A stretch of 45,489 nucleotides of DNA from the NCBI RefSeq assembly GCF_002414845.1, contig NZ_DIAX01000082.1, positions 1 through 45,489 of the forward strand, given 5' to 3'. Below, piece after piece: positions 41,686 through 45,489 of the stretch. The DNA is from Gordonia sp. UBA5067. Its GTDB lineage: Bacteria > Actinomycetota > Actinomycetes > Mycobacteriales > Mycobacteriaceae. Under the pieces are notes generated by a model. That model did not search any database. It was not told the origin of the DNA and saw only the letters and a list, made by a program, of their open reading frames with translations. The first letter of the stretch is position 1; each line of letters begins with the position of its first letter. A program made the translations under genes and the position numbers.

Positions 41686-42318
41686 TCACGCAGCCCGATA
41701 GGCAGCCGACATCATCTGGCCATAGAGCGGGGCCAGATCGTCGGCGGTGAGGTCATTGGCGGAGTCCAGCATGACGCGCACCGCAGCCTCGCAGGAAGAC
41801 ATGAACAACTCGATGAGCGCCGGCTTCTTGCGCTCCAGATCCTCGGTGCCCCACCAATTCTTGAGCGCGGGTGCGATCCAGCGGGTCGACGCCCCGGCGA
41901 CGACCCTGCGGATCTCGGCGACCGTGGTGGCGAGTTCGGGATCCGGATTGCCCTCGAAGACGATGCGCCACGCGGCGGGACGGTCGGCGACGGCGCCCAG
42001 CAGGGCACGGTAGCCATCGACGAAGGCCTGGTCGGGGTCATCGCCGGTCGCGGAATGCAGAGCCCCGAGCGTCGCAGTCAACAGACGCGCGGACTCGCGG
42101 TCGAGTAGGGCGTTCACAAGCGAGAAGCGGTCGTCGAAACAGGAATAGACGACGGGCCTGGTCACCCCCATCGCATCCGCGACCGACGCGATGTTCACCG
42201 CGCCCAGGCCTGCGCCGACGGCGATCCGGAGCGCGGTGTCGAGCACCTCGGGTCGACGACGGTCGGGCCCAAGGTGTGCGGCGCGCTGTCGGCGCGATGG
42301 CGTTGCGGCAGCGGGCAT
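41686..42318 (-). CDS. TetR family transcriptional regulator
   Basis: A 210-residue regulator. The helix-turn-helix at about 25-70 includes VLDTALRIAVGAGLGAVNIASVADAMGVTRPVVYSCFDD, split by the turn, with the usual VVYSCF recognition helix. The C-terminal part is a helical ligand-binding domain (TetR_C). ATG at 42318 sits near the end of the preceding gap. It is a single gene with no divergent partner, so its target cannot be guessed. It lies far from the KstR-like boxes and there is no evidence that it binds them. Confidence 0.9.
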   Translation of the reverse strand: MPAAATPSRRQRAAHLGPDRRRPEVLDTALRIAVGAGLGAVNIASVADAMGVTRPVVYSCFDDRFSLVNALLDRESARLLTATLGALHSATGDDPDQAFVDGYRALLGAVADRPAAWRIVFEGNPDPELATTVAEIRRVVAGASTRWIAPALKNWWGTEDLERKKPALIELFMSSCEAAVRVMLDSANDLTADDLAPLYGQMMSAAYRAA

Positions 42319-42393
42319 GCAGACAAGCCTAGAACAACTCCTTCGGCCGCGGAGGATTTAGCCGCCGGAGGCCAATAGCCGCGCCCGCCCAGG

Positions 42394-42930
42394 TCAGGCG
42401 CTGGTCTTCAGCACCAGTTCCATCAGCTTCTTGGCGCCGCCGCAGGGGTCGCCCGCCGGCGGACCGGCCGACTCGACGAACCAGGTGTAGACACCACGGC
42501 TGGGGGCCTTGGCAGTAACGCCGCAGATGTTGCGGTCGGACTTGGTCTGGGTGAACGCGGAGCTGCCGTTGATCTTGATGTTCTCGGTGGCATAGCCCAT
42601 CTTCTTGGCGGTGCGCTGCTCGACGGTGACACTGCCCCACTCAAACCAGTTGAACGTCACAGTCATCACCGACGGCCCGAACACAGTCCACCGGCAGATT
42701 GCGCCGTTGAACGCGGGTGAGCCGACCGCCCCGCCGACGGCCTTGCCGATCTGCGACGGGCTGAGGATCTGGCACTCCAGCGTGAGCTTGTCGAAGCGGT
42801 CGGTGTCGACGTGGCCTTTGGGCTGTGCGACCCCCTCCGGATAGGGCTTTCCGTCGACCGTGCACCCCACCATCCCGAGCACCACTGCCAGGGCCACAAT
42901 CGTCAGGGCCAAACGCCGCCGTGGACTCAT
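42394..42930 (-). CDS. DUF3558 family lipoprotein
   Basis: A 178-residue secreted lipoprotein. Residues 1-23 are a signal peptide (MSPRRRLALTIVALAVVLGMVGC) whose LGMVGC lipobox puts the lipidated cysteine at 23. The mature part shows the DUF3558 pattern: CQILSPSQIGKAVG near 53-66, CRWTVFG, FNWFEWGS, and ICGV later, with conserved cysteines that probably form disulfides. Function of DUF3558 is unknown; members are common in Mycobacteriales envelopes. ATG at 42930 overlaps the stop of the S4-DUF3558 gene by ATGA, so two DUF3558 proteins are co-translated and may form a pair. Confidence 0.88.
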   Translation of the reverse strand: MSPRRRLALTIVALAVVLGMVGCTVDGKPYPEGVAQPKGHVDTDRFDKLTLECQILSPSQIGKAVGGAVGSPAFNGAICRWTVFGPSVMTVTFNWFEWGSVTVEQRTAKKMGYATENIKINGSSAFTQTKSDRNICGVTAKAPSRGVYTWFVESAGPPAGDPCGGAKKLMELVLKTSA

Positions 42931-43808
42931 GATGACGACCTCTCAATGGACATGGTCGAAAGCTGGCGGGTGGCGGCACAGATCTGCTCAGTGGTCATGC
43001 CCGATGAGGCATCGGCGCGCACCGACCACTCGAAGAAGTCGGCGCCGAACGCGATACCAATCTCGCAAATCGTCTGATCCCAGGCGATGAAGCCCTGGTG
43101 CCCTTTGATCTCGACGTCTTTGGTGACGGCACGGGAGAGTTGTTCGGTGGCGCGCTCACGGTCGATCGGCGAGCCGCGGTACCAGTTGAACGACGCGACG
43201 GCGCCGGTCCGCAGGTTACTGGCCGACCACTCGCACGACGACGGATTGTTCACCGTGTTCTGCAGACCGGCGAAGGAGGTGATCTGCATGACCTCGTCGG
43301 TGCTGACCCCGCCGCATTCGCCGAAGTAGGGACCGCTGCCCGCATCAGCCGGCGCCGTTGGCGGGCCGTTGTCCTTACCGCCGCCGTTCGAGTCCCCGCC
43401 GCCGCAGCCGACCACAGTCAGGACCAGCGCTGCCAGCACGGCCACCAGCGCCGTCGACCGAAAGTGGTCCAGGTCGCGGCGCTCCCGTTTCGTCGGACGA
43501 CCGGCGCCGCGATCGCGGCGGGGCTGACTGGCCAGCACTTCTTTCGACGGCGGGGGTGGACTCTTGTCGATGTAGCAGGCCGAGGCGAGGGGCGCGGATA
43601 CGCGCTTGGCGACTTCGCGCGCGACCTCCACGACCCGTTCGCGCCCGCCGATACGCACCCGCACCTCGTCGCCGACGGTGATGACCTGCGCCGGCTTAGC
43701 GGTGACGCCATTGACGCGGACATGTCCGGCCCGACAGGCGGCCCCCGCGGCCGAGCGAGTCTTGGTCAGTCGGATCGACCAGATCCAGGAGTCAACTCGA
43801 GTGGCCAT
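42927..43808 (-). CDS. Fusion: S4 RNA-binding domain plus DUF3558 lipoprotein-like domain
   Basis: One unbroken 293-codon frame joins two normally separate proteins. Residues 1-117 are a full S4 protein (VDSWIWSIRLTKTRSAA, GHVRVNGVTAKPAQ, and the basic tail PRRDRGAGRPTKRERRDLD). Residues 119-135 form a hydrophobic helix ending in a TVVGC lipobox (Cys135), and from 140 on a DUF3558 domain (FGECGGVSTDEVMQIT, CEWSASN, FNWYRGSP, ICEIGIAFG). ATG at 43808 has CGGAG upstream. It may be a true fusion, a missing stop caused by a frameshift or sequencing error, or an internal start giving a separate lipoprotein. GTG within LVAVL (near residue 122) is the only standard internal candidate, but leaves no basic n-region. 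Confidence 0.8.
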   Translation of the reverse strand: MATRVDSWIWSIRLTKTRSAAGAACRAGHVRVNGVTAKPAQVITVGDEVRVRIGGRERVVEVAREVAKRVSAPLASACYIDKSPPPPSKEVLASQPRRDRGAGRPTKRERRDLDHFRSTALVAVLAALVLTVVGCGGGDSNGGGKDNGPPTAPADAGSGPYFGECGGVSTDEVMQITSFAGLQNTVNNPSSCEWSASNLRTGAVASFNWYRGSPIDRERATEQLSRAVTKDVEIKGHQGFIAWDQTICEIGIAFGADFFEWSVRADASSGMTTEQICAATRQLSTMSIERSSS

Positions 43809-43928
43809 GCGTTCTCCGGTCCAAGGGTGACGGTGTTGCACCAAGAGTAGCGATCGTAGGCGAGGACGACCGGTTTCCAACCGACGCCGACCCTCACTTC
43901 ACCCGGCAAAGCATCGGTTCCCGCTGGT

Positions 43929-44009
43929 CCGGTACACCCAGAGCGTCTCAGAACGGCGACTATCCGGCCGCAGCGGTGTGACCTGACAGGGAGTCAACAG
44001 GTGTACCGG
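43929..44009. promoter_or_regulatory. Separated perfect inverted repeat upstream of the secreted esterase
   Basis: CCGGTACACC (43929-43938) and GGTGTACCGG (44000-44009) are exact reverse complements 61 bases apart, in the 241-base gap between divergent genes. They may be paired regulator sites or arms of a leader structure. The right arm lies 41 bases before the GTG at 44050. No gene is seen in the gap. Confidence 0.55.
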
Positions 44010-44049
44010 GTAACCTCGATACCCGCGACTGTCGACGAGAGGACTTGGC

Positions 44050-45039
44050 GTGCGGGGATTCCGCCTGATTGGACTGATGCTGGCATCAGTGGTGGCCGCT
44101 GCCGTCTGTGCGGGAAGCGCACAGGCCGCACCCGCGTCGAGAATCGTCAGCGTCTACGACGACGGGCCGCAGGAGACGACACTGGTCGTCTACTCGGCGG
44201 CCATGCGCCAATCATTCCCCATCACCGTGCTGCGCCCGCGGGAGACCGCGAAACCAGCCCCGGTGCTCTACCTCCTCAACGGCGCCGGCGGCGGCGAGGA
44301 CTCCGCCACCTGGTCGGCGCGAACCACCTACACCAAGTTCTTCAAGAACAAGAACGTCTACGTGGTCACGCCGGTCGGCGGCGCGTTCAGCTACTACACC
44401 GACTGGCAGCGCCGCGATCCCGCACTCGGGAAGCCGATGTGGCAGACGTTCCTCACCAGAGAACTTCCACCGTTGATCGACGGCCAGTTCCGCACGACAC
44501 ACCGGAACGCGGTCGCCGGCATCTCCATGGCCGGCACATCAGTGTTCAACCTGGCGATCGCCAAACCAGGGCTGTACCGGTCGATCGCCGCATTCAGCGG
44601 GTGCGCCCGCACCAGCGACCCGTTCGGCCAGCAGTACATCAAGATGGTCGTCGACCGGGGTCAGGGCAACATCACCAACATGTGGGGCCCGCTCGGCGGA
44701 CCCGGCTGGGTCGCGAATGACCCCTACATCCAAGCGCCCCGACTGCGCGGTACCAAGATCTACATGACGACGGGAACCGGGGCACCGGGGACGCATGAGA
44801 ACATCGGCGACAAGGGCATTCAGGGCGACCCCATCACGCTTGTCAATCAGGCCGTCGTCGGCGGAATGATCGAGACCGCCGTCAACGCGTGCACGCAGGA
44901 GATGGCCCAGCGGCTGCGCTCCCTGCGCATTCCCTTCCGACTGACCACCCGCCCCGGCGGTACGCATTCGTGGGGCTATTGGGAGGACGACCTCCACAAC
45001 ACCTGGCCGATGCTGGCCCGCGATCTGCGGACGCGCTGA
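44050..45039 (+). CDS. Secreted esterase / mycolyltransferase-like (antigen 85 family)
   Basis: A 329-residue exported protein. Residues 1-26 are a Sec signal peptide (basic MRGFR, hydrophobic core, SAQA cleavage). PVLYLLNGAGGGEDSATW, GISMAGTS with nucleophile Ser159, and GTHSWGYWEDDLHNTWP with the catalytic histidine match the antigen-85/corynomycolyltransferase group, which moves mycolates onto trehalose or arabinogalactan in the envelope. It may also be a plain esterase of the same fold. GTG at 44050 follows GAGAGGAC. It is a single gene with a long upstream region, and its product fits a mycolic-acid-producing host. Confidence 0.88.
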   Translation: MRGFRLIGLMLASVVAAAVCAGSAQAAPASRIVSVYDDGPQETTLVVYSAAMRQSFPITVLRPRETAKPAPVLYLLNGAGGGEDSATWSARTTYTKFFKNKNVYVVTPVGGAFSYYTDWQRRDPALGKPMWQTFLTRELPPLIDGQFRTTHRNAVAGISMAGTSVFNLAIAKPGLYRSIAAFSGCARTSDPFGQQYIKMVVDRGQGNITNMWGPLGGPGWVANDPYIQAPRLRGTKIYMTTGTGAPGTHENIGDKGIQGDPITLVNQAVVGGMIETAVNACTQEMAQRLRSLRIPFRLTTRPGGTHSWGYWEDDLHNTWPMLARDLRTR

Positions 45040-45063
45040 GGGTCGCTGTGCGACGATAGAAAC

Positions 45064-45077
45064 AAGAACGCGTTCTA
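45064..45077. promoter_or_regulatory. KstR-like operator (one mismatch) upstream of the partial gene
   Basis: AAGAACGCGTTCTA contains the perfect 12-bp palindrome AGAACGCGTTCT and fits the KstR consensus except for A instead of T at the first position. It ends 17 bases before the GTG at 45095, a repressor-like position. Confidence 0.7.
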
Positions 45078-45094
45078 GTTTCTAGGGAGTTGCC

Positions 45095-45489
45095 GTGCCT
45101 GCCACCCACCAAGTTCTCGGGAGCACCGTCGAGATGCCGGTGCGCATCCGGAACGCGCGCTGTTTCGTCGCCGGATTCAGCGCGTCGGCCGACGCGGTCC
45201 GCAGCGCCATCGCGCCGACCGGACTCACCCCGCTAGTGATCAATCCGATCAGCCTCGATCCCCGCCGATTCGGGCGGCCCCGCACCGTCGCCATGCTGGT
45301 GTTCGTGGAATACATCGACGGCGACCTCGGCCCGTACCACGAGTTCGGCGTCTGCTTCCTGGTCAACGATCCGGCCCACCGCGATGCCTCCCCCACGGCA
45401 TCGATACGCTCACTCATCCGCGGTGACGCCCGCGCACTCATCCACCGCCTCCCCGTCGACGGGGAGTTCACCGGCTCTTCGGACCTAAG
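45095..45489 (+). CDS. Acetoacetate decarboxylase family protein (partial, 3' end outside the window)
   Basis: The first 131 codons of a gene cut by the window end. The translation has RCFVAGFSASADAVR, VEYIDGDLGPYHEFGVCFLV, and IHRLPVDGEFT, matching the acetoacetate decarboxylase (ADC) family, in which a beta-barrel and a downstream lysine are expected. The lysine would lie past the cut, so activity cannot be judged. GTG at 45095 has AGGGAG about nine bases upstream. A KstR-like palindrome lies just before it, which suggests lipid- or sterol-linked control. Confidence 0.75.
   Translation, partial: MPATHQVLGSTVEMPVRIRNARCFVAGFSASADAVRSAIAPTGLTPLVINPISLDPRRFGRPRTVAMLVFVEYIDGDLGPYHEFGVCFLVNDPAHRDASPTASIRSLIRGDARALIHRLPVDGEFTGSSDL

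Noticed and set aside
42325..42340. KstR box near TAGAACAACTCC upstream of the DUF3558 stop region
   Set aside because: The GTT half is absent and the site lies downstream of, not before, a gene start.
1..45489. Mobile elements, prophage, tRNA or rRNA genes
   Set aside because: No transposase, integrase or phage proteins and no RNA-gene pattern were recognised on either strand.

Overview
The window is high-GC actinobacterial DNA with GTG/TTG starts and densely overlapping genes. Two wax-ester/diacylglycerol acyltransferase (WS/DGAT) genes, F420-type luciferase-like oxidoreductases, an FprB-type ferredoxin/ferredoxin reductase, DUF3558 lipoproteins, an antigen-85-like secreted esterase and KstR-like operators point to a mycolic-acid-producing member of the Mycobacteriales (Gordonia, Rhodococcus, Nocardia, Mycobacterium); Gordonia is only a guess. 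No rRNA, tRNA, CRISPR, IS element or phage gene was seen, so this looks like chromosomal catabolic and lipid-metabolism DNA.

Layout. 1-3379 (+): four tightly coupled genes (SDR, 3-hydroxyisobutyrate-dehydrogenase-like enzyme, CMD-family protein, alpha/beta hydrolase), preceded by a CCAA simple repeat and closed by a 4 x 22 bp tandem array. 3476-8516 (-): triacylglycerol/wax-ester type operon (PlsC-like acyltransferase, FadD synthetase, WS/DGAT, esterase). It is divergent from an epimerase and amidohydrolase (8667-10580, +) across a 17-bp perfect inverted repeat carrying two KstR-like boxes. 10630-18695 (-): eight-gene catabolic operon: a PEP-synthase-like swivel-domain protein without ATP-grasp, two APH-fold kinases, an LLM oxidoreductase, a SnoaL-like protein, a histidine phosphatase, an HSDL2-like SDR and an acyl-CoA dehydrogenase. 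18957-22271: surE, a second WS/DGAT, an alpha/beta hydrolase. 22337-24491 (-): winged-helix protein and acyl-CoA synthetase. 24655-30583 (+): six-gene operon P450, aldehyde dehydrogenase, SDR, short PPDK, TetR, [2Fe-2S] ferredoxin, in which every junction is an ATGA overlap. 30591-34017: SDR, MDR reductase, methyltransferase, LLM oxidoreductase. 34159-38960 (-): fprB with a glycosyltransferase, methyltransferase and prenyltransferase-like protein. 39049-45489: thioesterase, M50 protease, membrane protein, TetR, two DUF3558 proteins (one fused to an S4 domain), secreted esterase and a partial acetoacetate-decarboxylase-family gene.

How the genes may work together. The most unusual part is 10.6-30.6 kb. 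Two dikinase pieces occur on divergently oriented operons: a short PPDK (ATP-grasp plus swivel His, no PEP/pyruvate barrel) and a second swivel-His protein with an unrecognised N-terminal region and no ATP-grasp. Alongside are two small-molecule kinases, a P450 with its own ferredoxin, oxidoreductases, an acyl-CoA synthetase and an acyl-CoA dehydrogenase. I infer a catabolic route in which a hydroxylated lipophilic substrate is activated by phosphorylation, with parallels to phenylphosphate synthase and to the levulinate/ACAD10-11 phospho-elimination route. The substrate cannot be read from the sequence. A shared 18-bp operator at both divergent promoters at 24.5-24.6 kb suggests control by the TetR protein encoded in the same operon. 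KstR-like boxes at four other promoters suggest that the lipid-storage, fprB and flanking genes respond to sterol-type or acyl-CoA-type signals.
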